A DNA stretch of 64,000 bases, taken from contig MFXP01000004.1 in NCBI GenBank assembly GCA_001787535.1, forward strand, positions 1 through 64,000, read 5' to 3'. Under the pieces are notes generated by a model that saw only the letters and a program-made list of their open reading frames with translations, made no database searches and was not told the DNA's origin. This document shows positions 24,568 to 32,104 of this stretch, piece by piece; the stretch's first letter is position 1, and each line of letters starts with the position of its first letter. Source of the DNA: Candidatus Peribacteria bacterium RIFCSPHIGHO2_01_FULL_51_35 (lineage in GTDB: Bacteria; Patescibacteriota; Gracilibacteria; Peribacterales; Peribacteraceae). A program made the position numbers and the translations under genes.

Positions 24568-25578
24568 ATGGCTCGTAAGGTCTTCATCACCGGCATCGCA
24601 GGCTTCCTGGGGAGCCATATTGCCGAGCGCTGCCTGGAGCTGGGGTACGAAGTCTCGGGCTGCGACAATTTGATCGGCGGGTATTTGGACAACGTTCCGG
24701 ATGGCGCGGATTTCTACCAGTACGATTGCAAGTATTTGAATTCGATGAAGAAAATCATGCAGGGGATGGACACCGTGTACCACTGTGCGGCCACGGCCTA
24801 CGAAGGGCTCAGCGTTTTTTCCCCGCATCTTGTGACGCAGAACACGTACCAGATTTCTGTTTCCGTCATGACGGCCGCCATCGGCGTCGGCGTACGGCGC
24901 TTTGTGTACTGCTCCAGTATGGCGCGCTACGGCACGCAAGATCGCGTGCCCTTTACCGAGGACATGATCTGTAAACCCCAAGACCCCTACGGCATCGCCA
25001 AATATGCCGGGGAACTGACACTCGCCAACTTGGCGGACATTCATGGCATGGAGTACGTCATCGCCGTGCCGCACAACATCATCGGGCCCCGGCAGAAATA
25101 CGATGATCCCTACCGCAACGTGGCGAGCATCATGATCAACCTGATGCTGCAGGGGAGGCAGCCCATCATCTACGGCGATGGCATGCAGAAGAGATGTTTC
25201 AGCTTCGTGCAAGATGACATCCAAGTGCTGGAAAAACTGATGGACGAACCGTCTGTGAAGAGCCAGATCATCAACATCGGTCCCGACGAGGAATTCATCA
25301 CCATCAATGACCTGGCCGTCACCATCGCGGACATACTCCACTTCAAACTGGATCCCATCTACGTGCCCGGCCGGCCGCAGGAAGTAAAGCTTGCCACATG
25401 TTCCGCGGAAAAAGCGCGCACGCTCTTGGGATACAAGACCGCCTACACGCTGCGCAGAGGATTGGAGGAAATGATTGAATGGATTGCCAAGCGAGGAACC
25501 AAACGCTTCCGCTACACGTTTGATATTGAAATCATGAACGACAAAACGCCAAAGACGTGGACGCAGAAGATGTTCTGA
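24568..25578 (+). CDS. NAD-dependent epimerase/dehydratase (extended SDR)
   Basis: The 336-aa enzyme has the Rossmann motif TGIAGFLG (about residue 7), a catalytic YGIAKYAG (Tyr-x-x-x-Lys, about 145), and CSSMARYGT with the catalytic Ser. It belongs to the nucleotide-sugar epimerase/dehydratase group (UDP-glucose 4-epimerase-like), but the exact reaction cannot be read. The ATG at 24568 starts the first strand; the track start adds 22 residues of intergenic sequence. It probably supplies a sugar for the neighbouring GT. Confidence 0.88.
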   Translation: MARKVFITGIAGFLGSHIAERCLELGYEVSGCDNLIGGYLDNVPDGADFYQYDCKYLNSMKKIMQGMDTVYHCAATAYEGLSVFSPHLVTQNTYQISVSVMTAAIGVGVRRFVYCSSMARYGTQDRVPFTEDMICKPQDPYGIAKYAGELTLANLADIHGMEYVIAVPHNIIGPRQKYDDPYRNVASIMINLMLQGRQPIIYGDGMQKRCFSFVQDDIQVLEKLMDEPSVKSQIINIGPDEEFITINDLAVTIADILHFKLDPIYVPGRPQEVKLATCSAEKARTLLGYKTAYTLRRGLEEMIEWIAKRGTKRFRYTFDIEIMNDKTPKTWTQKMF

Positions 25579-25585
25579 GATTTAT

Positions 25586-25619
25586 CGATGTGGCGGAGCC
25601 ACGGCGTTCGCGAACACCG
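25586..25619. repeat. GTGGCG palindrome at tRNA-Ser 3' side
   Basis: GTGGCGGAGCCACGG-CGTTCGCGAACA-CCGTGGCGGAG is an inverted repeat that abuts the tRNA CCA end and shares its layout with the palindrome at about 63583-63620. It could act as the tRNA terminator. Confidence 0.5.
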
Positions 25620-25709
25620 TGGCGGAGAGGGGGGGATTCGAACCCCCGAGACCCTTTCAGGTCTACGCGCTTTCCAAGCGCGCGCACTAGGCCACTATGC
25701 GACCTCTCC
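25620..25709 (-). tRNA. tRNA-Ser (anticodon GGA)
   Basis: Read on the minus strand it starts GGAGAGGTCGCATAG, has the anticodon stem-loop GCGCTTGGAAAGCGC (anticodon GGA), a long variable arm (AGACCTGAAAGGGTCT), the T-loop GGTTCGAATCC and an encoded CCA. The acceptor stem GGAGAGG pairs with CCTCTCC. The 90-nt length and long variable arm are typical of tRNA-Ser. Confidence 0.97.
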
Positions 25710-25817
25710 AGTTTATTAATTGTAGATGATCCATACAGAAGGTGCGCAGCGCACGAGACGTCATCTGTGCTACCTGTCCGTAGGCGACGCATTATGACAA
25801 AAGAGAAGAAAAGAAGC

Positions 25818-25823
25818 TACCAT
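25818..25823 (+). promoter_or_regulatory. -10 element of the membrane-anchored protein gene
   Basis: TACCAT ends 6 nt before the ATG at 25830, which favours that internal ATG over the upstream ATG at 25794. Confidence 0.5.
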
Positions 25824-25829
25824 AGCCGT

Positions 25830-26297
25830 ATGGTCGCATTCCTCAAGATCATCATCACTCTCCTCCTGACTGCTTTGATGCTTGCGATTGCCTATGGTTT
25901 CTACCGCACATGGAAAACCGGATGGTCGGAAGATTATGATCGTTTTCAACAAGGTATGGTCCCTTCCGTCATGCCCGAAGGATTGTGGAAGGGCACGGCA
26001 TTGGGACTGGGTGAAGTTTCTTGGAAAGGAAAGAAGTTTTTCAAGAGCGGCACGGGCATCAATCTTGTAGGAGAGGAAGAAAAATTTCCTTTCCGATTTT
26101 CAAAAGAGATGAGCATCAAAGACGGCAAAAAAGAAGTCATTCGCCTGGATTACAATCAGCCCGAGAATCCTTTCTGGCTCCGCTTCATCGTGGATGAAAT
26201 GGTGAGCACGGGCGAAAACCAATTCCTTGGCATCGTGTACATCAAGGTGATTCCGTGGCTGCCGTTCCGCATGGGATACTTCACTCTCACAAAATAG
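25830..26297 (+). CDS. Membrane-anchored hypothetical protein
   Basis: A 155-aa protein with one N-terminal TM helix (about 3-25, FLKIIITLLLTALMLAIAYG) and an external beta-rich domain of about 125 residues that contains no cysteines. No family is recognised. The ATG at 25830 is preferred because TACCAT lies 6 nt upstream; the alternative at 25794 adds 12 basic residues. The long track ORF from 25557 runs across the tRNA and is not real upstream. The APH-GGQ fusion follows after 14 nt with its own promoter-like hexamer. Confidence 0.65.
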   Translation: MVAFLKIIITLLLTALMLAIAYGFYRTWKTGWSEDYDRFQQGMVPSVMPEGLWKGTALGLGEVSWKGKKFFKSGTGINLVGEEEKFPFRFSKEMSIKDGKKEVIRLDYNQPENPFWLRFIVDEMVSTGENQFLGIVYIKVIPWLPFRMGYFTLTK

Positions 26298-26299
26298 GT

Positions 26300-26305
26300 T
26301 ACGCT
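26300..26305 (+). promoter_or_regulatory. -10 element of the APH-GGQ fusion gene
   Basis: TACGCT ends 6 nt before the ATG at 26312, overlapping the stop region of the preceding gene. It supports the ATG at 26312 over the track start at 26255. Confidence 0.45.
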
Positions 26306-26311
26306 ACGCGC

Positions 26312-27679
26312 ATGCCCAAATCCTTTCCTCTGGCGGAGATTGCACAGGCATTTGGTATCAACTTCCAAGCAGTGAAGCAGCCGGAACATTCCTTTTTCGA
26401 CAACGTTTTTATTTTGGATGAGAAGTTTGTCTTGAAGGCTCGGTACAAGAGCGCGGGACTTTCCGAGCACATAGAGAAGGAGGCCGTGCTCGTCTCAGCC
26501 ATCCGACCACGGATTTCTTGGAATGTTCCGGAGCCGATGCGTACAACAAAAGGAGAACTCTTTCTTGCATCAGCAGATCGCATCTGGACGGGAAGTTCCT
26601 TCCTGCCAGGTAGAACATTGGGCAATTGGAAAATGCTTCCCCAAGCGACGGATGCGGAGAATAAATCGGTGCTCGCGTCTCTCCGTTCCTTGCATGATGC
26701 GACGAAGAATTTGGAACTCCATGCATATGCCGATCTGAGCGCCTTTCCTCGCGATCTCTTGGAAAAACACCGAAAGATAGAACATTTGCTTTCTCCTCAT
26801 GCAAATCAAAGAATCAAGAATGCCGTGGCGCGTGTAGAAGAATCACGACGTTCTTTCTCGGGTGAAGAAGCCTGCTTTATCCACGGCGATTACCATCATG
26901 GGAATCTTTTGGTGGATGTGGTGGGGCACATGACGGGACTCATCGATTTTGATCGATCAAGCATCGGTCATTCGTTGGAAGATCTCTCCGTTACCGTGGC
27001 GATCTGCCTCAGCGATTATCGTTCCGCCGATTTTACGTTCAATGATCCTTTGTATAAACAGTTTCTGGATTGGTATGGGTTGCATTCGGATGAGCAGTCG
27101 CTGTTTGCGGAGTATTTCATATTGGCGTGCGTCACGTCCGTGTGGAATTTCTTTGCTGCCCAAGTTCTAGAGAACCGGGATTTCTATCTTTCGTACCAAA
27201 TCTCCAAATTGCAGAACGTATGTGCTCGATTTACGACGGAAGGATCCAAAACAGCACTGCCCGGAGGCACGTCCAACGAGCCGCGTTTCCCTGTGGAACT
27301 GCGGCCGCGTTACATGGAGCTGGCACGGGAGCTAAAAATAAGCGGTGCGGACATTGATGAGCATTTCATCCGTGGCAAAGGGCACGGAGGACAGAAGATC
27401 AACAAAACCAGCAGTTGCGTGGAGCTGAATCACCGTCCCACGGGTATTTCCGTTCGTGTGCAACAATATCGGGAGCAGCACAAGAACCGCATAGAGGCAT
27501 ACAAGCTTTTGATCGAGAAGATCGAAGAGCGGGAGAAGGGAAGCGAGTCCCGCAGGGCGAAGGAAAACTTCAAAATCCGCAAGCAGAAGATGCGCCGCAG
27601 CCGTAAGGCAAAAGAAAAGATGTTGGATGAAAAGAAGAAGCGCGGAGAGCAGAAAAAGTTGCGTAAGGACATCATTTAA
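26312..27679 (+). CDS. APH-type kinase fused to a GGQ (ArfB/RF-1-like) hydrolase domain
   Basis: A 455-aa protein. Residues about 1-320 form an aminoglycoside-phosphotransferase-like kinase with the catalytic HGDYHHGN (about 191) and metal-binding DFDRS (about 212). Residues about 340-455 form a class I release-factor catalytic domain, GHGGQKINKTSSCVELNH with GGQ at about 359-361, and a Lys/Arg-rich tail like that of ArfB, which anchors in the mRNA channel. ArfB frees stalled ribosomes by hydrolysing peptidyl-tRNA. The joining of a small-molecule or protein kinase to it in one frame is clear from the sequence; the substrate of the kinase is unknown. There is no stop or frame change at the junction. 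Confidence 0.88.
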   Translation: MPKSFPLAEIAQAFGINFQAVKQPEHSFFDNVFILDEKFVLKARYKSAGLSEHIEKEAVLVSAIRPRISWNVPEPMRTTKGELFLASADRIWTGSSFLPGRTLGNWKMLPQATDAENKSVLASLRSLHDATKNLELHAYADLSAFPRDLLEKHRKIEHLLSPHANQRIKNAVARVEESRRSFSGEEACFIHGDYHHGNLLVDVVGHMTGLIDFDRSSIGHSLEDLSVTVAICLSDYRSADFTFNDPLYKQFLDWYGLHSDEQSLFAEYFILACVTSVWNFFAAQVLENRDFYLSYQISKLQNVCARFTTEGSKTALPGGTSNEPRFPVELRPRYMELARELKISGADIDEHFIRGKGHGGQKINKTSSCVELNHRPTGISVRVQQYREQHKNRIEAYKLLIEKIEEREKGSESRRAKENFKIRKQKMRRSRKAKEKMLDEKKKRGEQKKLRKDII

Positions 27680-27752
27680 AAATCTTGCGGAAATCGGTGA
27701 CAGCCCCGGGCGTGTTGCATAGAATGAACGTTTTCTCCTTCCACCATTTTTT

Positions 27753-28292
27753 ATGAAAATATCTTCTTTCCACGATCTCTTCTTGCATGCATTGCGCGAC
27801 TTGTACGATGCGGAACACCAGATTGTCGAGGCATTGCCGAAAATGATCGACGATGCGACGAATGAGGAGTTGAAGGAAGCGCTCGCTGAACATTTAGAAA
27901 AGACAAAAACGCATGTGGACCGTCTGGAAGACATTTTTACCATACTGGATGTCGTCGCGAAGCGAGAGACATGTCAGGGCATGAAGGGATTGCTGGAAGA
28001 AGGAGATAAGACGATGAGCAGGATCAAGATTCCGGAAGTGATGGACTGCGCCATCATCAGTGCGGTGCAACGCGTGGAACACTATGAAATGGCGGGCTAC
28101 GGCACGGCACGTTGCTTTGCCGAAATGATGGGGCACGACGAAGCAGCGGATCTGCTTCAGGAAACGTTGGAAGAAGAAGCAGAGGCAGACAGGCTGCTCT
28201 CCGGCATTGCAGAAGATACGGTGAATGCAAAAGCAATGCTCAAAGCGAGCGGAATGAAAGAGGAAGAGGAAGAAATGACTGAAGTGAAATGA
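27753..28292 (+). CDS. DUF892/YciE ferritin-like protein
   Basis: A 179-aa all-helical protein matching the YciE group: an opening FHDLFLHALRDLYDAEHQIVEALPKM, then a central helix with HVDRLEDIF and an EHYEMAGYGTAR segment, with Glu and His residues spaced for a di-metal site of ferritin-like four-helix bundles. The family is associated with stress responses; biochemistry is unsettled. The C-terminus is a run of Glu. TAGAAT lies about 26 nt upstream. Confidence 0.88.
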   Translation: MKISSFHDLFLHALRDLYDAEHQIVEALPKMIDDATNEELKEALAEHLEKTKTHVDRLEDIFTILDVVAKRETCQGMKGLLEEGDKTMSRIKIPEVMDCAIISAVQRVEHYEMAGYGTARCFAEMMGHDEAADLLQETLEEEAEADRLLSGIAEDTVNAKAMLKASGMKEEEEEMTEVK

Positions 28293-28311
28293 GTGTGAGG
28301 TTGTGAGGGCA

Positions 28312-28404
28312 CTAAAAAGTAAGGTAGGTATGGTAGGTAAGGTAAGTACGGCACATCAAAAAAACCTACCGTACCTACTGGACATTCCTGACCTACCTTA
28401 CTTC
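28312..28404. repeat. Word-reuse hairpin between DUF892 gene and rpmB
   Basis: AAGTAAGGTAGGT on the left is matched exactly by ACCTACCTTACTT on the right (13 bp), and inner copies of GGTAGGT and ACCTACC also pair. Both strands consist of the reused word GGTAGGTA with small changes. It separates convergent genes and could end transcription of both. Confidence 0.65.
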
Positions 28405-28614
28405 CTACGCGAGCTTTCCTTGCTGCAATCTCTTGGCGAGCGTGCGCAAGTATCGTGCTGAAACTTTCATTGTTTTGTATGTTCCGGAAACAGGATCAAA
28501 CACACGCTTCTTTTGAAGATTGATTTTCCATGTTCGGCGCGTATGCCGCATGGAGTGGCTCCGGGTGTTGCCGAAAGAGGTTCCTTTGCCGGTTTTGACG
28601 CACTGTCTGCCCAT
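28405..28614 (-). CDS. rpmB: 50S ribosomal protein bL28
   Basis: The 69-aa protein shows the bL28 layout: GRQCVKTGKGTSFGNTRSHS, then RRTWKINLQKKRV and a C-terminal KVSARYLRTLAK. It binds 23S rRNA near the tRNA exit site. The first cysteine is the only one left of the zinc set present in some bL28 proteins. TACTCT lies 9 nt before the ATG. Monocistronic. Confidence 0.93.
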   Translation of the reverse strand: MGRQCVKTGKGTSFGNTRSHSMRHTRRTWKINLQKKRVFDPVSGTYKTMKVSARYLRTLAKRLQQGKLA

Positions 28615-28667
28615 CGGACGTATAGAGTAAAGGCTTTGGGAACTGTGGTCAATGCTTTCCGGGATGG

Positions 28668-28760
28668 GTTTTTAGTTCCTGGTTTGTTAGTTTTTGGTTC
28701 GGAAATTTCAAGATTACTCTATCCTCCAAAACCAAAAACTAAGAACTAAAAACTAATCAC
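28668..28760. repeat. Word-reuse hairpin upstream of rpmB
   Basis: TTAGTTCCTGG and TTAGTTTTTGGTT are answered by AACCAAAAACTAAGAAC and TAAAAACTAA in inverse orientation. It lies in the divergent interval between rpmB and the M50 protease gene. Confidence 0.6.
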
Positions 28761-28763
28761 AGG

Positions 28764-28771
28764 TATAGTAT
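28764..28771 (+). promoter_or_regulatory. -10 element of the M50 protease gene
   Basis: Overlapping hexamers TATAGT and TAGTAT lie 9 and 7 nt before the ATG at 28779. Confidence 0.5.
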
Positions 28772-28778
28772 TTTAGTA

Positions 28779-29465
28779 ATGACAACTTTTTTAAATCCCA
28801 CTTTCATCATCAGCATCCTCATTGCACTCAGCGTCCACGAATGGGCGCATGCCATGATGGCGTATCGCTTGGGGGATTACACCGCGAAGGAGCAAGGAAG
28901 ATTGACCTTAAACCCCATCTCCCATTTGGATTTGCTTGGCACCATCCTCTTCCTCACCGTTGGGTTTGGATGGGGCAAGCCCGTGCCCATCAATGAGCGC
29001 AATTTCCAGCATCCACGCAGAGATATTGCTCTCACAGCGGTCGCAGGACCTGCAAGTAATCTTGTGCTGGCGCTTGCGGCGTACATTAGCCTCACCATTC
29101 TCTCCGCTTCGCTCCCGACGCAATCAGTCTTTGCGTTGTTGGACATTGCTTCCGGCGGGTCGCCACTCCAGATTTTCTTTGTACAACTCCTGGCAAGTTC
29201 GCTCTTCATCAACCTGGGTCTTATGGCATTCAATCTTCTGCCCATCGCTCCGCTGGATGGATCCAAAGTGCTGCAATCGTTTGTGTCGTACCGTTACGAG
29301 CGGCAGTTCGATGAATTTATGCGCGTGGGTCCGTACATTTTGCTGTTTCTTCTGCTCGGGGAACAACTGTTCGGCTTTCCGTTCCTTTCGGGGTGGATTA
29401 CGACGATCATGAGCGGCGTCCTTTGGTTCTTCCAATCGCTGATGCACGTCATGCCGGGACTCTGA
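28779..29465 (+). CDS. Site-2 protease family membrane metallopeptidase (M50)
   Basis: A 228-aa polytopic protein with the zinc-binding HEWAH at residues 20-24 in the first TM helix and the second motif NLLPIAPLDG near residue 155, as in FwdF/Rv-type short M50 proteases without a PDZ domain. About five TM helices are visible. Such proteases cleave within membranes, for example anti-sigma factors. It converges on the TPR GT-C gene with only 7 nt between stops. Confidence 0.92.
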   Translation: MTTFLNPTFIISILIALSVHEWAHAMMAYRLGDYTAKEQGRLTLNPISHLDLLGTILFLTVGFGWGKPVPINERNFQHPRRDIALTAVAGPASNLVLALAAYISLTILSASLPTQSVFALLDIASGGSPLQIFFVQLLASSLFINLGLMAFNLLPIAPLDGSKVLQSFVSYRYERQFDEFMRVGPYILLFLLLGEQLFGFPFLSGWITTIMSGVLWFFQSLMHVMPGL

Positions 29466-29472
29466 ATATCCG

Positions 29473-31113
29473 TCACTGTAGGAGTCCATCCAACTCCGCC
29501 GATCGTCCTCGATAGGAGGAATCCATCTCCAATAATCTTTGATAGACGATCCTCGCTTCTTGATGATTGCCCGCTTTATGGAGTGTGCGAGCCAGGTGCC
29601 AGTGGGCGGGCGTAAAGAACGGAGCAAGATCGATTGCGCGTTTGTAAAGCCGTATGGCTTCCGCCGTTTGTCCGCGCACCATATAGACGCCTGCAAGGTT
29701 ATAGACTCCATTCGGATGATCGGGATCCAAGTTCAATGCTTTTTGCAGCATCTGCTCGGCTTCCAAAAGCATGTTTTTTCGGCCGTAGGCGGCGCCCAGG
29801 TTCACGAGCGCATCGGGATAGTTTGGTTTTTGTGTCAGAGCTTTCCGGAAATACTCCATTGCGCTGTCCGTTTGGTTCTGCACCAGTGCACTCTGCCCCA
29901 AATTGTTCAATGCCACGTGTGAGTTTGGATAACTCTGCAGCACATTCAGGAAGAGTGTTTCCGTTGTTTGCCATGTGTGGCTCTGTGCAAATGCTTTGAA
30001 GGAGAGAGGAGCTGACAGTGCGATCAAAATGACCAAAGCCAGCGTCGATCGTTTGCGCAGCAACTCATAGAGAAGTGATGTCACGAGGAGCACGAGCCCG
30101 ATTAATGGGAGATAGGCATACCGATCCGCACTCATCGTCACATCATTTGATTTCGCGTATGCAAGAAAACTCGGTGCGAGGCTGATGATAAAAATCGCGA
30201 AGCCGATGCTCACGAGTGGCATGCGGCGACGGAAGAGAAATGCTGCAACCATCAATCCCATAACGACTGCTGCGGAGAGAAGAATGATCGGATTCATCAC
30301 GGATAGATCCGTCGGAGCGGGATAGATGGCGGAGAACCGGAGTGGCAGGAAAAATTGCTGCAAGGAGAATGCTGCGCTTCGGAAAGCCAGAAGCAGCGTT
30401 TGCAATGGCGTCAGCAACATAAGAGGATCCGAGCGGCCAACCAATGCAATGATTCCAAAGAGGACACTCAGTCCGAGATACGGAGCAATGGTTTTTATGA
30501 TCTTTCTTGGCGCTCTTCTGCGGTGCCACAGCAACAGTGCCAGCACGAGGGGCACGCTGATCGCAGTCACTTTGGAGAGCAATGCGCACAGAAACAGGAT
30601 CAAACCGAGAGGAGAAAATGCACGTTCTTTCTCATCCGCGTTCAGTGCTGCGAGCAGCGATCCAATGCTCAACAACGTCATCAGTAATTCTTTGCGTGCG
30701 CTGATCCACGAGACTGTCTCCGCATGCAACGGATGCACTGCGAAGAGCAATGCTCCTCCCGCCGCGAGCAGGGGATCCTGCAATACTTTTCGCAGCAGGA
30801 AGAAGATCAACACGGCATTTGCCGCATGAAGGATCAGATTCGTCGCATGGAAGAGGAATGGCTCTGCTCCCACCAATGCATACTCAATTTGATAGGTGAG
30901 GAGCGTGAGCGGTACGTAGAGCTCCGGATCAAATGACCAGAAAATTTTCGGCGAGAAAAACTGCACCAAAGGATTTCCCAGAATCAGTTCGTAGTCGTCC
31001 CACCGCACAAACTCGTAGCCGAGAACGGGGAAATAGATCAAAAAACAAACAAGTGCTATAAATGTCGGCAGCAGAAGATTTTTGTTGTCCCGAAAGAATA
31101 CAGAGGCATGCAC
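29473..31113 (-). CDS. Polytopic GT-C-like membrane protein with C-terminal TPRs
   Basis: A 546-aa protein with about ten TM helices (residues about 10-375) and then four TPRs (about 395-540; NYPDALVNLGAAYGRKNM, NGVYNLAGVYMVRGQTAEA). The first external loop carries FVRWDDYELILGNPLVQF, resembling the acidic motif of GT-C enzymes, as in TMTC-type O-mannosyltransferases. It may transfer a sugar from polyprenyl phosphate to surface proteins. The GTG at 31113 is chosen because TATACT lies 7 nt upstream; the track start runs into tRNA-Thr. Confidence 0.8.
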   Translation of the reverse strand: MHASVFFRDNKNLLLPTFIALVCFLIYFPVLGYEFVRWDDYELILGNPLVQFFSPKIFWSFDPELYVPLTLLTYQIEYALVGAEPFLFHATNLILHAANAVLIFFLLRKVLQDPLLAAGGALLFAVHPLHAETVSWISARKELLMTLLSIGSLLAALNADEKERAFSPLGLILFLCALLSKVTAISVPLVLALLLWHRRRAPRKIIKTIAPYLGLSVLFGIIALVGRSDPLMLLTPLQTLLLAFRSAAFSLQQFFLPLRFSAIYPAPTDLSVMNPIILLSAAVVMGLMVAAFLFRRRMPLVSIGFAIFIISLAPSFLAYAKSNDVTMSADRYAYLPLIGLVLLVTSLLYELLRKRSTLALVILIALSAPLSFKAFAQSHTWQTTETLFLNVLQSYPNSHVALNNLGQSALVQNQTDSAMEYFRKALTQKPNYPDALVNLGAAYGRKNMLLEAEQMLQKALNLDPDHPNGVYNLAGVYMVRGQTAEAIRLYKRAIDLAPFFTPAHWHLARTLHKAGNHQEARIVYQRLLEMDSSYRGRSAELDGLLQ

Positions 31114-31120
31114 GTTCCTT

Positions 31121-31126
31121 AGTATA
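31121..31126 (-). promoter_or_regulatory. -10 element of the TPR GT-C gene
   Basis: TATACT ends 7 nt before the GTG at 31113 and sits between that gene and the tRNA-Thr 3' end. Confidence 0.5.
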
Positions 31127-31133
31127 TCAAGGC

Positions 31134-31208
<75 letters not shown>

Positions 31209-31262
31209 ATTGGACTTGAGAGACATAGGGTACGAGGACACGTGATTCCGATCAACCCGACT

Positions 31263-31679
31263 TCATTGATCTTCTGTGATATGCACCGTCTCCGTCCACG
31301 ATTGCTTGCTCTCTCCTCGCTTCGTACGGAGTGCGTTCTTCACGGTATGCAAACAGAGCAATGCGCATTTGAATCGTCGTGGGCCGATGGGCACGCCGAG
31401 CATTGCGTAGATGTCTTTTTGCGCGAGTGCTTCCAAATCTTTCTCGGATTTTCCCATGATCTCCTCCGACAGCATCGACATGGCGGCCTGGCTGATGGCA
31501 CAACCGGTTCCATCCCAGCCGAGATCGACAATCTTGCCATCATGGATCACGAGATCGACCGTGAGTTCATCGCCGCAGGCGGGGTTCGTTTCCGCGTGAG
31601 AAACGGAAGGCTGGGAGAGCCTCATTTTCCCTTTGGGACGCCGATAATGGTCGAGAATGGTCTCTGCGTATATGTCCAT
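31263..31679 (-). CDS. sufU: SufU/IscU-type Fe-S scaffold protein
   Basis: A 138-aa scaffold on which Fe-S clusters are assembled. The ligands are visible: C35 and D37 in NPACGDE, C60 in GTGCAIS, and C105 with C109 in RRFKCALLC. The insertion between the second and third Cys is of SufU type. The ATG at 31679 matches the family start (DIYAETILDHYRRPKG); the track start at 31703 would reach into the divergent gene. sufS lies about 360 nt upstream with an unrelated gene between. Confidence 0.92.
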   Translation of the reverse strand: MDIYAETILDHYRRPKGKMRLSQPSVSHAETNPACGDELTVDLVIHDGKIVDLGWDGTGCAISQAAMSMLSEEIMGKSEKDLEALAQKDIYAMLGVPIGPRRFKCALLCLHTVKNALRTKRGESKQSWTETVHITEDQ

Positions 31680-31696
31680 ACAAGTTGCATGGTAGT

Positions 31697-32104
31697 ATGA
31701 CACCTTTTATGGAAATTCTCGATGAATTGGAGGCACAAGCGGAACTGTATCGAGATCCAAACAAAACAGTTCCTTCTATGAGTGAGCTTGAACGTTTTTT
31801 GAGTTTACTCAGTCGTTTTATGTATGATGTTATTGCCACCGCTCGAAAGGAGGAAAGGGAATGGGCAGGACGAGAAAGCGCTATTTTACGAAATGCGCAA
31901 AGTGGCCTTCTTTCTTCCGCACGCAAATATTATGTATTGCGAAGTCATGCCAGCGATTACACGCCTCAAGAAATGGTGATTCTTAAGAAGATGAATACGT
32001 TACACAACCAAATAGCTCGTCTCGTCGGACGAGAGCCGGATCCTACTGCAGGCGCTTCACCGCCTCCGGCAGCTCCTTCGCCAGAAGATCCAACTCAGTC
32101 GTAG
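31697..32104 (+). CDS. Hypothetical helical protein
   Basis: A 135-aa soluble protein, mostly helical (residues 1-115) with a disordered tail of Pro, Ala and Ser. No family is recognised. The start may be the ATG at 31697 or at 31709. Its last 62 nt overlap the 3' end of sufS on the opposite strand, and its start region overlaps the sufU promoter, so the gene is tightly wedged between sufU and sufS. Confidence 0.55.
   Translation: MTPFMEILDELEAQAELYRDPNKTVPSMSELERFLSLLSRFMYDVIATARKEEREWAGRESAILRNAQSGLLSSARKYYVLRSHASDYTPQEMVILKKMNTLHNQIARLVGREPDPTAGASPPPAAPSPEDPTQS

Noticed and set aside
25557-25793. N-terminal extension of the membrane-anchored protein ORF
   Set aside because: It translates straight through tRNA-Ser on the opposite strand and precedes a promoter-like TACCAT.
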